Counted from the stretch's first letter, positions 1 to 8,064 are shown. The stretch: DNA of 34,333 bases from CAYRML01 sp050942825 (GCA_050942825.1 JBMNOA010000016.1:1-34333), one strand, 5' to 3'. Notes: generated by a model not told the origin, from the letters alone. Translations and numbers: made by a program.

Positions 1-1170
1 AACGACAAAAATGCGGCACAGCAAGCTAATTATATCTCTTTGTGTTCAGCTTTTCCTGTTTATAAAAAAACTCAAACCACCTATTTTAAATCGGGACAAG
101 AACTGTTTGAAAGCTTAAAACAGGAATTAAATAAGGCTAAACATTATATATTCATGGAATATTTTATTCTAGAAGAAGGGCTGATGTGGAACAGTATTTT
201 AGAAATATTAGCACAAAAGGCCAAAGACGGTCTGGATGTCCGCCTCATTTATGATGATGCTGGCTGCATTAAAACATTGCCTTATAAGTATAATGAAAAA
301 TTAGAAGAAATGGGTATCAAATGCAGGGTTTTCAATCCTTTAAAGCTTTATCCTTCCTTCGTGGATAATAATCGCGACCATAAAAAGATTACTGTCATCG
401 ATGGTCATACTGGATTTTGCGGTGGAAGCAATTTGGCTGATGAATATATCAATAAGAAAGAAAAATACGGACATTGGAAAGACGCCGATTTAATGCTTAA
501 AGGTGATGCGGTGTGGAGTCTTACGGTTATGTTTTTGCAAGGCTGGAATTTTGATGGTAATCTAAACGAGGATTGTCAAGCTTTACGTCCCCAGCAGTAT
601 CATGAAGAAATATATAAGGATGACGGTTATGTACAGCCTTTCGGGGATATGCCTTTAGATGATGAAATAGTGGGCGAATTTGCTTATATAAATATTATCA
701 ATAAAGCCCAAGATTATGTGTATATTAATACGCCTTATCTTATCATTGATAATGAAATGATCACGGCATTGACATTGGCAGCCAAAAATGGAGTTGATGT
801 GCGCATAGTTACCCCTTATATTGGAGATAGGTGGTATGTTCAGATGGTTACACGCTCCTATTATCAGCAGCTCATAGATGATGGTGTGAAAATTTATGAA
901 TATACTCCTGGTTTTATCCATTCCAAAACATTTATTTCCGATGATAATACAGCTATTATCGGTGCTATCAATATGGATTATAGAAGTTTTTATCTGCATT
1001 TTGAATCTACTGTATGGATGTATAAAGCTCAAGCAATCGGTCAGTTAAAAAATGATTATCTCGATACCCTGAAATTATGTCATGAAATCACCATGGAAGA
1101 TTGTTTGAGTGTTAAGTGGTATGTTCGTCTGGTGCGTAGTTTCTTAAAAATACTTGCTCCGTTAATGTAA
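1..1170 (+). CDS. cls: Cardiolipin synthase, 3' part (5' end outside window)
   Basis: Phospholipase D superfamily enzyme that condenses two phosphatidylglycerols (or a related pair) into cardiolipin at the membrane. The frame is open from base 1, so the gene is truncated by the window edge. The in-frame TTG at 40 has no convincing ribosome site and lies inside the conserved domain, so I do not take it as the start. Both HxKxxxxD catalytic motifs are present: HKKITVID (about base 377) followed by a GGSN signature, and HSKTFISD (about base 919) followed by GAINMDYRSF. About 389 residues are visible against roughly 480-510 in the family, so the N-terminal membrane segments and some linker are missing. 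The C-terminal RLVRSFLKILAPLM end is typical of bacterial Cls. No clear intrinsic terminator follows it. Confidence 0.93.
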   Translation, partial: NDKNAAQQANYISLCSAFPVYKKTQTTYFKSGQELFESLKQELNKAKHYIFMEYFILEEGLMWNSILEILAQKAKDGLDVRLIYDDAGCIKTLPYKYNEKLEEMGIKCRVFNPLKLYPSFVDNNRDHKKITVIDGHTGFCGGSNLADEYINKKEKYGHWKDADLMLKGDAVWSLTVMFLQGWNFDGNLNEDCQALRPQQYHEEIYKDDGYVQPFGDMPLDDEIVGEFAYINIINKAQDYVYINTPYLIIDNEMITALTLAAKNGVDVRIVTPYIGDRWYVQMVTRSYYQQLIDDGVKIYEYTPGFIHSKTFISDDNTAIIGAINMDYRSFYLHFESTVWMYKAQAIGQLKNDYLDTLKLCHEITMEDCLSVKWYVRLVRSFLKILAPLM

Positions 1171-1324
1171 GATATCTATCTAAAATAGAGCATTATGAAA
1201 AAGAACAATATGTTTATTTACTGTAGATAAGGTATTTTTTCGTAATCAAAAAATACACTTTATATTGTGGTATTGTTTATTTTATTGAAAAATTACTTTG
1301 GCAAAATATTCATGAAAAAACCTA

Positions 1325-1352
1325 TTGTTTTTTTGTTATACAAGAGTATAAT
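1325..1352 (+). promoter_or_regulatory. Candidate sigma70-type promoter, distal, hnd operon
   Basis: TTGTTT at 1325-1330, 16-base spacer, perfect TATAAT at 1347-1352. Transcripts would have a leader of about 340 bases before hndA. Seen by eye only; start of transcription not known. Confidence 0.4.
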
Positions 1353-1431
1353 GTAAGTGGACAGATAATGATATTTAACGCTGATAATTGTAATAAAAGG
1401 TTTATTGTTCTCAGTAAAATTTGTAATAAAA

Positions 1432-1461
1432 TTGACATATTATTATGAAATTTAGTATATT
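1432..1461 (+). promoter_or_regulatory. Candidate sigma70-type promoter, middle, hnd operon
   Basis: Perfect TTGACA at 1432-1437, 18-base spacer, TATATT at 1456-1461. This is the best -35 box in the gap. A start near 1468 would give a leader of about 230 bases containing the TTGTATACTA element and the hairpins at 1583-1644. Confidence 0.5.
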
Positions 1462-1539
1462 TTATCCTAAAGTATGGATAATTGTTTTATATCATGTTAT
1501 AATAAAAAAGATGTGTCGAGAACCTTGCTAAATCTCTTT

Positions 1540-1575
1540 TTGTATACTACATAACTTAGAATTATATTTTATAAT
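1540..1575 (+). promoter_or_regulatory. Proximal -10 box with operator-like element upstream of hndA
   Basis: A perfect TATAAT at 1570-1575 has no recognisable -35 box at 16-18 bases. Instead TTGTATACTA (1540-1549) sits about 20 bases upstream, near where an activator or repressor could act. Transcription from this box would begin near 1582, exactly at the GGGG that opens the structured leader. The element differs by one base from the palindrome TTGTATACAA at 11470-11479. Confidence 0.35.
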
Positions 1576-1582
1576 GCAAAGG

Positions 1583-1644
1583 GGTTTGCGGTTTTCGCGC
1601 GCTAATTTTGGCGCGTATATTTGGTGTGTTCTTCATACCAAACC
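1583..1644 (+). promoter_or_regulatory. Candidate structured leader RNA of the hnd operon
   Basis: Three pairings are visible. CGCGC (1596-1600) can pair with GCGCG (1611-1615). TTGGTGTG (1621-1628) can pair with CATACCAA (1634-1641) with one G-U. GGTTTG (1583-1588) can pair with CAAACC (1639-1644). The last two share bases 1639-1641 and compete, so the leader could adopt alternative folds. It is clearly GC-richer than its surroundings and ends about 40 bases before the ribosome site. I do not recognise a known riboswitch family, and no U-run makes it a terminator. Confidence 0.4.
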
Positions 1645-1698
1645 TAATAATTTTATTCATTATAAGTAATATATTATATTTAAGGAGGTAAGAGTTTT

Positions 1699-2199
1699 AT
1701 GGCAAAGTCCAAAACAATTGTGCCTTTTAAAGGCACAGCTGAACAGGAAGCCAAATTGCATGGAGTATTGGAAAGCTACAAAAATGATAATTCTGCATTG
1801 GTTCCTATTCTTCAAGAAGCGCAAGAGATTTATGGTTATTTGCCCATCGAAGTCCAAATGATTATTGCAGATGAGCTCGGTATTTCATTATCTGAGGTGT
1901 ACAGCACAGCAACATTTTATGCTCAATTTACCCTCAATCCCAAAGGTAAAAACGAAATCGCAGTCTGCATGGGGACAGCCTGTTATGTTAAAGGTGCAGG
2001 GGCTATCGTTGAAAAAATCAAAGAATTGCTTAATGTCGAAGTTGGCGCTACTACTGAAGATGGCCTGTTCACTTTAGAAGCGACTCGTTGCATCGGTGCT
2101 TGTGGTCTAGCTCCTGTTTTGACTATCAACGGTGATGTTTATGGTCGTTTAGTAGTAGATGATGTTCCCGGTATTCTCGAAAAATATAAATCCCAATAA
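1699..2199 (+). CDS. hndA: NADH-linked [FeFe]-hydrogenase, NuoE-like [2Fe-2S] subunit HndA
   Basis: Small electron-transfer subunit of the cytosolic Hnd/HydABC hydrogenase, homologous to the 24-kDa NuoE subunit of complex I. The 166 residues have an N-terminal helical part and a thioredoxin-like C-terminal [2Fe-2S] domain. The four cluster cysteines are visible as Cx4C (CMGTAC, about residues 90-95) and Cx3C (CIGAC, about 131-135). ATG is preceded by AAGGAGG at good distance. It heads a four-gene set in the order described for hndABCD of Desulfovibrio fructosivorans. A 196-base gap, unusually long for the operon, separates it from hndB. Function is assigned by family and context; direct cofactor preference is inferred. 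Confidence 0.93.
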   Translation: MAKSKTIVPFKGTAEQEAKLHGVLESYKNDNSALVPILQEAQEIYGYLPIEVQMIIADELGISLSEVYSTATFYAQFTLNPKGKNEIAVCMGTACYVKGAGAIVEKIKELLNVEVGATTEDGLFTLEATRCIGACGLAPVLTINGDVYGRLVVDDVPGILEKYKSQ

Positions 2200-2395
2200 A
2201 TATATCAATTATAGTACATAATTGATAGAAAATCGTTTTATATTCAATTGATAGTTGAAAGAAGAGTTTATTTTTTAAAACTAAAATATCAAATTTTTTA
2301 AGAAATATAAACGATTAATAAAAACTAAATAAGGATTGTTTTACAATAATTTTTTTACTGGTTTAATATAAAGATAATTTGGAGGTGTGCATTAA
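2200..2395 (+). other. hndA-hndB spacer with perfect stem-loop
   Basis: The spacer is very AT-rich. TATCAATTA (2203-2211) and TAATTGATA (2219-2227) form a perfect 9-bp stem with a 7-base loop starting 4 bases after the hndA stop. AATTGATAG recurs directly at 2220-2228 and 2246-2254. No U-run follows the stem, so it is a poor terminator. It could instead stabilise or mark cleavage of the hndA transcript. No strong internal promoter is visible. Confidence 0.45.
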
Positions 2396-2761
2396 ATGAA
2401 GACACTTGCTGATCTTGCTGCAATCAAAGATCGTATGCAATCGACAGTTAGGATAGATCGTCAACCAGAAGATGGGATCAGAGTTGTTGTGGGTCTTGCC
2501 ACCTGCGGTATTGCAGCTGGCGCTGTCCCCGTTTTGGAGACTATTAAAAAAGAAATTGCAAACAAGGGGCTTAAAAACGTCAATGCTTTCCAAACCGGAT
2601 GTATTGGTGTATGTAAACATGAACCTATCGTAGAGGTTTATGCTCCCGGCCAAAATAAAGTTACTTATGTTTCTATGACCCCTGAAAAAGCTAAAAGAGT
2701 TGTTGCAGAACATCTCGCAAATGGCAATGTAGTTGAAGAATATACAATAAGTGCAGAATAA
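2396..2761 (+). CDS. hndB: Hydrogenase subunit HndB, thioredoxin-like ferredoxin-fold protein
   Basis: Small subunit of the NAD(P)-linked [FeFe]-hydrogenase, matching HndB in length (121 residues) and sequence pattern (TCGIAAGA ... TGCIGVCKHEPIVEV). In single-chain HydB proteins this domain is fused to the N-terminus of the flavoprotein; here it is separate, which fits the short 498-residue HndC downstream. Only three cysteines are present in the whole protein (37, 69, 73), so a fourth [2Fe-2S] ligand is not obvious. The start ATG has GGAGG nine bases upstream. The gene ends 16 bases before hndC. Assignment to the complex is strong; the cluster itself is inference. Confidence 0.92.
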   Translation: MKTLADLAAIKDRMQSTVRIDRQPEDGIRVVVGLATCGIAAGAVPVLETIKKEIANKGLKNVNAFQTGCIGVCKHEPIVEVYAPGQNKVTYVSMTPEKAKRVVAEHLANGNVVEEYTISAE

Positions 2762-2777
2762 GGAGGTGCAAAGATAA

Positions 2778-4274
2778 ATGGTTAAATCATATTCTCTTAA
2801 TGATACAGATTTTTACAAAAATCAGGTTCGTATTGCTTTAAGAAACTGTGGTATCATCGATCCTGAAAATATTGATGAATACATAGCATTTGATGGTTAT
2901 CATGCTCTCGGTAAAGTACTTACCGAAATGAAACCTGAAGACGTGATTCAAACTGTTCTTGATTCTGGTATTCGCGGTCGCGGTGGCGCAGGCTTCCCTA
3001 CCGGCAGAAAATGGCAATTTGCTGCTGCTCAACCTGCAGGTATTAAATATGTTTGCTGTAATGCTGACGAGGGTGACCCGGGCGCTTTCATGGACCGTTC
3101 CGTTTTGGAAGGCGATCCGCATTCCGTTCTGGAGGCCATGGCAATTGCCGGTTATGCAATCGGTTCTAACCAAGGTTATATCTATGTTCGTGCTGAATAT
3201 CCGATCGCTATCAAACGCTTAAAAATCGCTATAGCTCAAGCTAAAGAATATGGCCTTTTAGGCGAAAATATTATGGGTACAGGCTTTGATTTCAATATTG
3301 ACCTTCGTCTTGGCGCCGGCGCATTCGTATGTGGTGAGGAAACTGCCTTGATGACATCTGTTGAAGGTAAACGTGGCGAACCCCGTCCTCGTCCTCCGTT
3401 CCCGGCTATCAAAGGCCTCTTCGGAAAACCGACCATTTTGAACAATGTTGAAACTTATGCTAATATTCCTGCAATTATCTTGAAAGGTGCTGATTGGTTC
3501 TCTTCCATCGGTACTGCTACTAATAAAGGTACCAAAGTTTTCTGCTTGGTTGGTAAAATCAATAATACCGGTCTTGTGGAAGTTCCTATGGGTACTCCCC
3601 TTAGAAAAATCGTTGAAGAAATCGGTGGCGGTATTCCTAACGGTAAAAAATTCAAAGCCGCACAAACCGGTGGTCCTTCCGGTGGTTGCATCTCACCTGA
3701 AAACTTGGATACACCTATCGAATACGAAACATTGACTGCTATCGGTTCCATGATGGGTTCCGGTGGACTTATCGTTATCGACGAAGACAACTGCATGGTT
3801 GACGTTGCTAAATTCTTCCTTGATTTCACCGTTGATGAATCCTGCGGTAAATGTGCTCCTTGCCGTATTGGTACCAAACGTCTTTATCAAATCTTGGAAA
3901 AAATCACTTCCGGCAATGGCACCATGGAAGATTTAGAAACACTCGAAGAATTGGCAGCACATCTGAAAGCTAATTCCCTGTGTGCGCTCGGACAAACTGC
4001 TCCGAACCCGGTCATCTCCACTATGCGTTATTTTAGAGATGAATATGAAGCTCATATCAAAGAAAAACGCTGTCCGGCCGGCGTATGCCAAGACTTGCTT
4101 TCTTATGTTATCTTGGAAGATAAATGTACTGGATGTACTGCGTGTAAACGTGTATGCCCCATTGATGCAATTTCTGGTGAAGTTAAGAAAACACATATTA
4201 TCGATCAAGATAAATGCATCAAATGCGGCGCTTGCATGGATAAATGTAGATTTAATGCTATAATCAAGAAATAA
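2778..4274 (+). CDS. hndC: NADH-binding flavoprotein subunit of bifurcating hydrogenase HndC (NuoF-like)
   Basis: Holds FMN and the NAD(H) site and is the presumed bifurcation centre of the complex. GRGGAGFPTGRKW (about residues 66-78) is the NuoF glycine-rich nucleotide motif. An EGDPGAFMDR stretch and GAGAFVCGEETAL follow as in complex I. CGKCAPCRIGTKRL (about 355-368) binds the NuoF-type [4Fe-4S] cluster. The C-terminal extension carries two ferredoxin-type clusters, CTGCTACKRVCP and CIKCGACMDKC (about 449-490), typical of HydB/HndC and absent from true NuoF. Length 498 fits HndC without the fused N-terminal ferredoxin domain, supplied here by hndB. AGGAGG precedes the ATG. Bifurcating activity with ferredoxin is known for family members and inferred here. 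Confidence 0.95.
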   Translation: MVKSYSLNDTDFYKNQVRIALRNCGIIDPENIDEYIAFDGYHALGKVLTEMKPEDVIQTVLDSGIRGRGGAGFPTGRKWQFAAAQPAGIKYVCCNADEGDPGAFMDRSVLEGDPHSVLEAMAIAGYAIGSNQGYIYVRAEYPIAIKRLKIAIAQAKEYGLLGENIMGTGFDFNIDLRLGAGAFVCGEETALMTSVEGKRGEPRPRPPFPAIKGLFGKPTILNNVETYANIPAIILKGADWFSSIGTATNKGTKVFCLVGKINNTGLVEVPMGTPLRKIVEEIGGGIPNGKKFKAAQTGGPSGGCISPENLDTPIEYETLTAIGSMMGSGGLIVIDEDNCMVDVAKFFLDFTVDESCGKCAPCRIGTKRLYQILEKITSGNGTMEDLETLEELAAHLKANSLCALGQTAPNPVISTMRYFRDEYEAHIKEKRCPAGVCQDLLSYVILEDKCTGCTACKRVCPIDAISGEVKKTHIIDQDKCIKCGACMDKCRFNAIIKK

Positions 4275-4297
4275 GATAGAAGGGAGAGAGAAAGAAC

Positions 4298-6043
4298 GTG
4301 ACTGATACAGTAAAAATTAAAATCAACGGCGTAGAATATGATGTGCCGAAAGGTTCTACTATTCTAGAAGCTGCCAGATCAGTTGGTATCGATATTCCTA
4401 CGCTTTGCTATTTAAAAGAAATCAATGCGATCGGCTCTTGCCGTATCTGCGTTGTTGAGGTTAAAGGTGCTCGTACAAACGTTGCTGCTTGCGTTTATCC
4501 TGTTAACGAAGGTATGGAGGTTACGACTAATTCCGTTGCCCTGCAAAAAGCTCGTCGTATGACTATGGAACTCATTTTGTCCAACCACAGAAGAGAATGC
4601 TTGACCTGTGCCAGAAGCCAAAGCTGTGAACTCCAACATTTAGCAAAACAATTTGGTATCGAAGAAGTTCGTTTTGGCAATGACAAGGAAATGCTTCCGC
4701 AAATCGAAGATACGGCTCCGCACCTAGTGCGTGATAATTCCAAATGCATACTCTGCCGTCGTTGCGTAGCCGCATGTAAACAACAATACGTTTCAGTAAT
4801 CGGACCCAATGACCGTGGTTTCGATACCCATATTTCTTGCGCATTTGACAAAGAATTAAATGATGTACCTTGTATTTCCTGCGGTCAATGCATCAACGTA
4901 TGTCCTACCGCTGCTCTTCATGAAAAAGATGGTACACAAGTCATCTGGGAAGCTTTGAACGATCCAAGCAAACATGTTGTTGTTGGTACAGCTCCATCTG
5001 TTAGAGCCGGTCTTGGTGAAGAATTCGGTTATCCGATCGGTACCAATACCGAAGGCAAAATGGTCGCTGCTCTCCGTCGTCTTGGATTTGATCAAGTATT
5101 CGACGTTGACACAGCCGCTGACCTTACCATCTTGGAAGAAGGTACTGAACTTCTTCATCGCATAGAAGCTGGCGGCCCCTTCCCGCTCATTACTTCCTGC
5201 AGCCCCGGATGGATCAAATTCTGTGAATTATATTATCCAGAATTGCTAAATTACATTTCCAGCTGCAAATCGCCGCAGGGAATGTTTGGCGCCATGATGA
5301 AAACTTACTATGCAGAAAAAATGGGATTAGATGCTAAAGACATCTTCGTCGTATCCGTAATGCCTTGTACTGCTAAAAAATTCGAAGTCACTCGTGAGGA
5401 ATTATCAGCTGCCGGTGTTCCCGATGTTGATGTTTCCATCACCACTCGTGAATTGGCCGGAATGATCAAACGCGCCGGCATTATGTTCAATCAACTTCCA
5501 GATGAAAAATTCGATCCCATGTTTGGTATTGCTTCCGGCGCTGCTCATATCTTCGGTGCTTCCGGTGGTGTTATGGAAGCCGCTTTACGTACTGTATATG
5601 AAGTAGTAACCGGTGAAGAACTTAAAGATCTCAACTTAACAGATGTACGTGGTGCTGATGGCATCAAAGAAGCTGAATATGATCTTAACGGCTTAAAAGT
5701 TAGGGTTGCTGTTACTTCTGGTGCAGCTAATGCCAAAAAACTCCTCGACAGAATCAAATCCGGTGAAGCTGAATATCATTTTGTAGAAATCATGGCTTGC
5801 CCTGGTGGTTGCGTAAACGGTGGTGGTCAGCCACTGCAACCTGGTAACGTACGCAACTTCACTGATCTTCGTGTAGAACGTGCCAAAGCTCTCTATAATG
5901 AAGATGCCCAAATGACTCTCCGTAAATCACATAAAAATCCCATTATCAACAAATTGTATGAAGAATATCTGGAAAAACCAGGCTCCCATAAAGCACATGA
6001 AATCCTTCATACCAAATATGTGGCACGTCCCAAATATAAATAA
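4298..6043 (+). CDS. hndD: [FeFe]-hydrogenase catalytic subunit HndD/HydA
   Basis: Catalytic subunit that evolves or oxidises H2 at the H-cluster in the cytoplasm. It begins at GTG 4298 behind a GGGAGAGAG site, 23 bases after hndC. Domains in order: plant-type [2Fe-2S] domain (CysX10-ish loop ending GSCRICVVEV), His-ligated [4Fe-4S] motif HRRECLTCARSQSC (Hx3Cx2Cx5C, about 97-110), two ferredoxin clusters CILCRRCVAAC and CISCGQCINVCP, then the H-domain. All three H-cluster signatures are intact: TSCSPGW (about 299-305), MPCTAKKFE (about 355) and IMACPGGCVNGGGQ (about 498-512). The C-terminal small-subunit-like tail with HKNPIINKLYEEYL and AHEILHTKY is complete. Length 581 fits M3-type enzymes. 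No maturases (HydE/F/G) are in the window. Confidence 0.97.
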   Translation: MTDTVKIKINGVEYDVPKGSTILEAARSVGIDIPTLCYLKEINAIGSCRICVVEVKGARTNVAACVYPVNEGMEVTTNSVALQKARRMTMELILSNHRRECLTCARSQSCELQHLAKQFGIEEVRFGNDKEMLPQIEDTAPHLVRDNSKCILCRRCVAACKQQYVSVIGPNDRGFDTHISCAFDKELNDVPCISCGQCINVCPTAALHEKDGTQVIWEALNDPSKHVVVGTAPSVRAGLGEEFGYPIGTNTEGKMVAALRRLGFDQVFDVDTAADLTILEEGTELLHRIEAGGPFPLITSCSPGWIKFCELYYPELLNYISSCKSPQGMFGAMMKTYYAEKMGLDAKDIFVVSVMPCTAKKFEVTREELSAAGVPDVDVSITTRELAGMIKRAGIMFNQLPDEKFDPMFGIASGAAHIFGASGGVMEAALRTVYEVVTGEELKDLNLTDVRGADGIKEAEYDLNGLKVRVAVTSGAANAKKLLDRIKSGEAEYHFVEIMACPGGCVNGGGQPLQPGNVRNFTDLRVERAKALYNEDAQMTLRKSHKNPIINKLYEEYLEKPGSHKAHEILHTKYVARPKYK

Positions 6044-6046
6044 ACA

Positions 6047-6081
6047 TAAAAACCTGCCGGATTTTCCGGCAGGTTTTTTAT
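6047..6081. terminator. Bidirectional terminator between hndD and gntR
   Basis: AAACCTGCCGG (6050-6060), 5-base loop, CCGGCAGGTTT (6066-6076), followed by more T. The T-rich flank is present on both strands, so it can end both the hnd operon and the convergent citrate operon. Confidence 0.92.
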
Positions 6082-6106
6082 TATTAACAGATATCTGATA
6101 GCTTTA

Positions 6107-6778
6107 TTAAAATATAGTACTTAAATTATCCATAGTGTTCTGAATATGATTCTTGGTTAATTCTTCAACTTTATCAGGATTGCGTTCTTTAATTGCCTCT
6201 AAAATTAAGCGATGCTCTTGCAAGGTTTTCTTGGCACGTCCCGGTGTGGCCAAAGATTCATTACGTGCTCTTTGGACATAATTATGGAAATTTGTCAACA
6301 TCAACATCAACGGTCGGTTATTGCTAGCAGTAAAAATAATTTCGTGAAAGCGAGAGTCCAATTGCAAAACATGATGCATATCATTTTTTCCTACATAGAA
6401 CTCCATGAGAGCTACCGTTTCCTCAAGGTCTGCCAATTCCTTCTCGGTGATTCTTTCGGCCGCTAGACGTGAGGCCAAGCCTTCTACAGCGATTTTGATG
6501 GAATAGATATCTTCTATGTCCTGTTGAGCAATACCTGTAACTATTACTCCTTTATTAGGTATAGATTGCACCAGTCCTTCAAGCTCTAATTGCCGGAATG
6601 CTTCTCGTATTGGTGTACGGCTAACACCCATTTGTTCAGACAATTCTTTTTCCGTAAGACTATCGCCGAATTGATATTTTCCCGATATGATGTCATTCTC
6701 TATCTGTCGGAAAACACGACTACGTAACAGACCGGCTCCGGCTGCAATATCCTTTTCATCATATTCCAGGCGGTTCAT
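6107..6778 (-). CDS. GntR-family (FadR/FCD) transcriptional regulator
   Basis: A 223-residue regulator with an N-terminal winged helix-turn-helix (TEKELSEQMGVSRTPIREAF, then LELEGLVQSIPNKGVIV) and a C-terminal all-helical FCD ligand domain. Metal-binding-type residues of FCD proteins are visible: DSRFH, EHRLI and a later NHIQN histidine. I start at the ATG giving MNRLEYDEK because AGGAGA lies nine bases upstream; an upstream in-frame ATG at 6832 (241 residues) has no ribosome site. It is the last gene of the Re-citrate synthase operon, 55 bases after icd. This placement, and the palindrome TTGTATACAA at that operon's promoter, suggest autoregulation in response to a carboxylate. The ligand is unknown. 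Confidence 0.9.
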   Translation of the reverse strand: MNRLEYDEKDIAAGAGLLRSRVFRQIENDIISGKYQFGDSLTEKELSEQMGVSRTPIREAFRQLELEGLVQSIPNKGVIVTGIAQQDIEDIYSIKIAVEGLASRLAAERITEKELADLEETVALMEFYVGKNDMHHVLQLDSRFHEIIFTASNNRPLMLMLTNFHNYVQRARNESLATPGRAKKTLQEHRLILEAIKERNPDKVEELTKNHIQNTMDNLSTIF

Positions 6779-6833
6779 ATTAATAGTTCTCCTTTCATTA
6801 ATACCAGCATTATTTATTGAGATGCACTCCAAT

Positions 6834-8042
6834 TTATTTTTGTAGCACTTCTAATTCTTGAGCGATAGCATTAATAAATTGAGTGGAGGTGACTGCAGTT
6901 GGTTTTTTGCCTTCTACCAGACCAACTAAATCTTTAGTCATGATACCGTTATTGAGAGTTTGGAAGCTAGCATTTTCTAAATCTTGAGCAAATTTTACTA
7001 GGCGAGGAAGCTGATCTAGTTCACCTCGTTTTTTTAATGCTCCGCTCCAGGCAAAGATGGTAGCAATGGGATTAGTGGAAGTTTCTTCTCCCTCTAAATA
7101 CTTCAAATAATGTCTGGTTACTGTACCGTGAGCAGCCTCATATTCAAATTTGCCATCGGGGCTTGCGAGAACAGAAGTCATCATGGCCAAGCTGCCGAAA
7201 GCGGTGGAGACCATATCACTCATTACATCACCGTCATAGTTTTTGCAAGCCCAGATGAAGCCGCCTTCAGAACGGATGACGCGAGCTACAGCGTCATCAA
7301 TCAAGGTATAAAAATAAGTAATGCCTTGCTTTTGGAATCTTTCTTGGTATTCTTCAAATACTTCGGCAAAAATTTCTTTAAAAAGGCCATCATAGATTTT
7401 GGAAATAGTATCTTTGGTAGAAAACCAAAGATCTTGATTAGTGCTTAAGGCATAATTAAAACAAGAATGGGCAAAGTCACGAATCGATTGTTCTTGGTTA
7501 TGCATACCTTGTAAAACTGCCGGTCCATCGAGTTTTTGTACAGTTATTTTTTGGGTTTTACCACTTTCACCGGTAAAGATCAGTTCTGCTAGGCCGGGCT
7601 CAGTGGTACGCAGATCGACTGCTTTATATACATCGCCATAAGCATGACGGGCAATGGTAATCGGTTTGGTCCAGTTTCTGACTACCGGTTTAATGCTATC
7701 AATCACGATAGGAGAGCGAAACACTGTACCTTTAAGAATGGAGCGGATAGTACCATTGGGGCTTTTCCACATTTCTTTTAAGTTATATTCGGTCATACGT
7801 TGGGCATTTGGTGTAATGGTAGCACATTTTACTCCCACTCCGTATTTTTTGGTGGCCAGTGCGGCATCTATGGTGATTTGATCATTAGTACGATCTCTTT
7901 CTGGCAGAGCCAGATCATAATATTCGGTTTTTAAATCTACAAATGGAAGTATCAGTTTATCTTTGATCATCTTCCATAAGATTCTGGTCATTTCGTCGCC
8001 ATCCATCTCCACTAGGGGAGTGGCCATTGTGATTCTTTCCAT
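6834..8042 (-). CDS. icd: NADP-dependent isocitrate dehydrogenase (eukaryotic-type homodimer)
   Basis: Oxidatively decarboxylates isocitrate to 2-oxoglutarate with NADP, the last step of the oxidative half-cycle toward glutamate. The 402 residues match the subfamily of eukaryotic cytosolic/mitochondrial NADP-IDH, not the E. coli type. Evidence is the start MATPLVEMDGDEMTRILW, the substrate loop SPNGTIRSILKGTVFR, the metal/active-site stretch ARVIRSEGGFIWACKNYDGD, and the cofactor motif AAHGTVTRHY whose Arg-His is typical of NADP use. ATG at 8042 is preceded by AAAGGGG; a second ATG six codons in is possible. It lies 22 bases after the aconitase gene in the same operon. Confidence 0.96.
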   Translation of the reverse strand: MERITMATPLVEMDGDEMTRILWKMIKDKLILPFVDLKTEYYDLALPERDRTNDQITIDAALATKKYGVGVKCATITPNAQRMTEYNLKEMWKSPNGTIRSILKGTVFRSPIVIDSIKPVVRNWTKPITIARHAYGDVYKAVDLRTTEPGLAELIFTGESGKTQKITVQKLDGPAVLQGMHNQEQSIRDFAHSCFNYALSTNQDLWFSTKDTISKIYDGLFKEIFAEVFEEYQERFQKQGITYFYTLIDDAVARVIRSEGGFIWACKNYDGDVMSDMVSTAFGSLAMMTSVLASPDGKFEYEAAHGTVTRHYLKYLEGEETSTNPIATIFAWSGALKKRGELDQLPRLVKFAQDLENASFQTLNNGIMTKDLVGLVEGKKPTAVTSTQFINAIAQELEVLQK

Positions 8043-8064
8043 TTTAGCAACCCCTTTAATTACT

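Larger units (their letters stand above)
1171..1698 (+). other. Long AT-rich upstream region of the hnd operon
   Basis: This 528-base gap has no convincing gene. A perfect 9-bp inverted repeat of GTATTTTTT lies at 1232-1256 with a 7-base loop; it may end cls transcription or be an AT-rich chance hairpin. Three candidate promoter elements follow (listed separately), then a GC-richer leader at 1581-1644. A 10-base element, TTGTATACTA at 1540-1549, is one mismatch from the perfect palindrome found at the citrate operon promoter. I see no Rex-type TTGTTAA-N4-TTAACAA operator. Confidence 0.6.

Noticed and set aside
655..1032. 125-codon frame antisense to cls
   Set aside because: Shadow of the coding frame; composition is Ile/His-rich and no ribosome site is present.
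3258..3877. Long open frames antisense to hndC
   Set aside because: They lie wholly inside a strongly conserved gene and show cysteine- and serine-rich shadow composition with no start signals.
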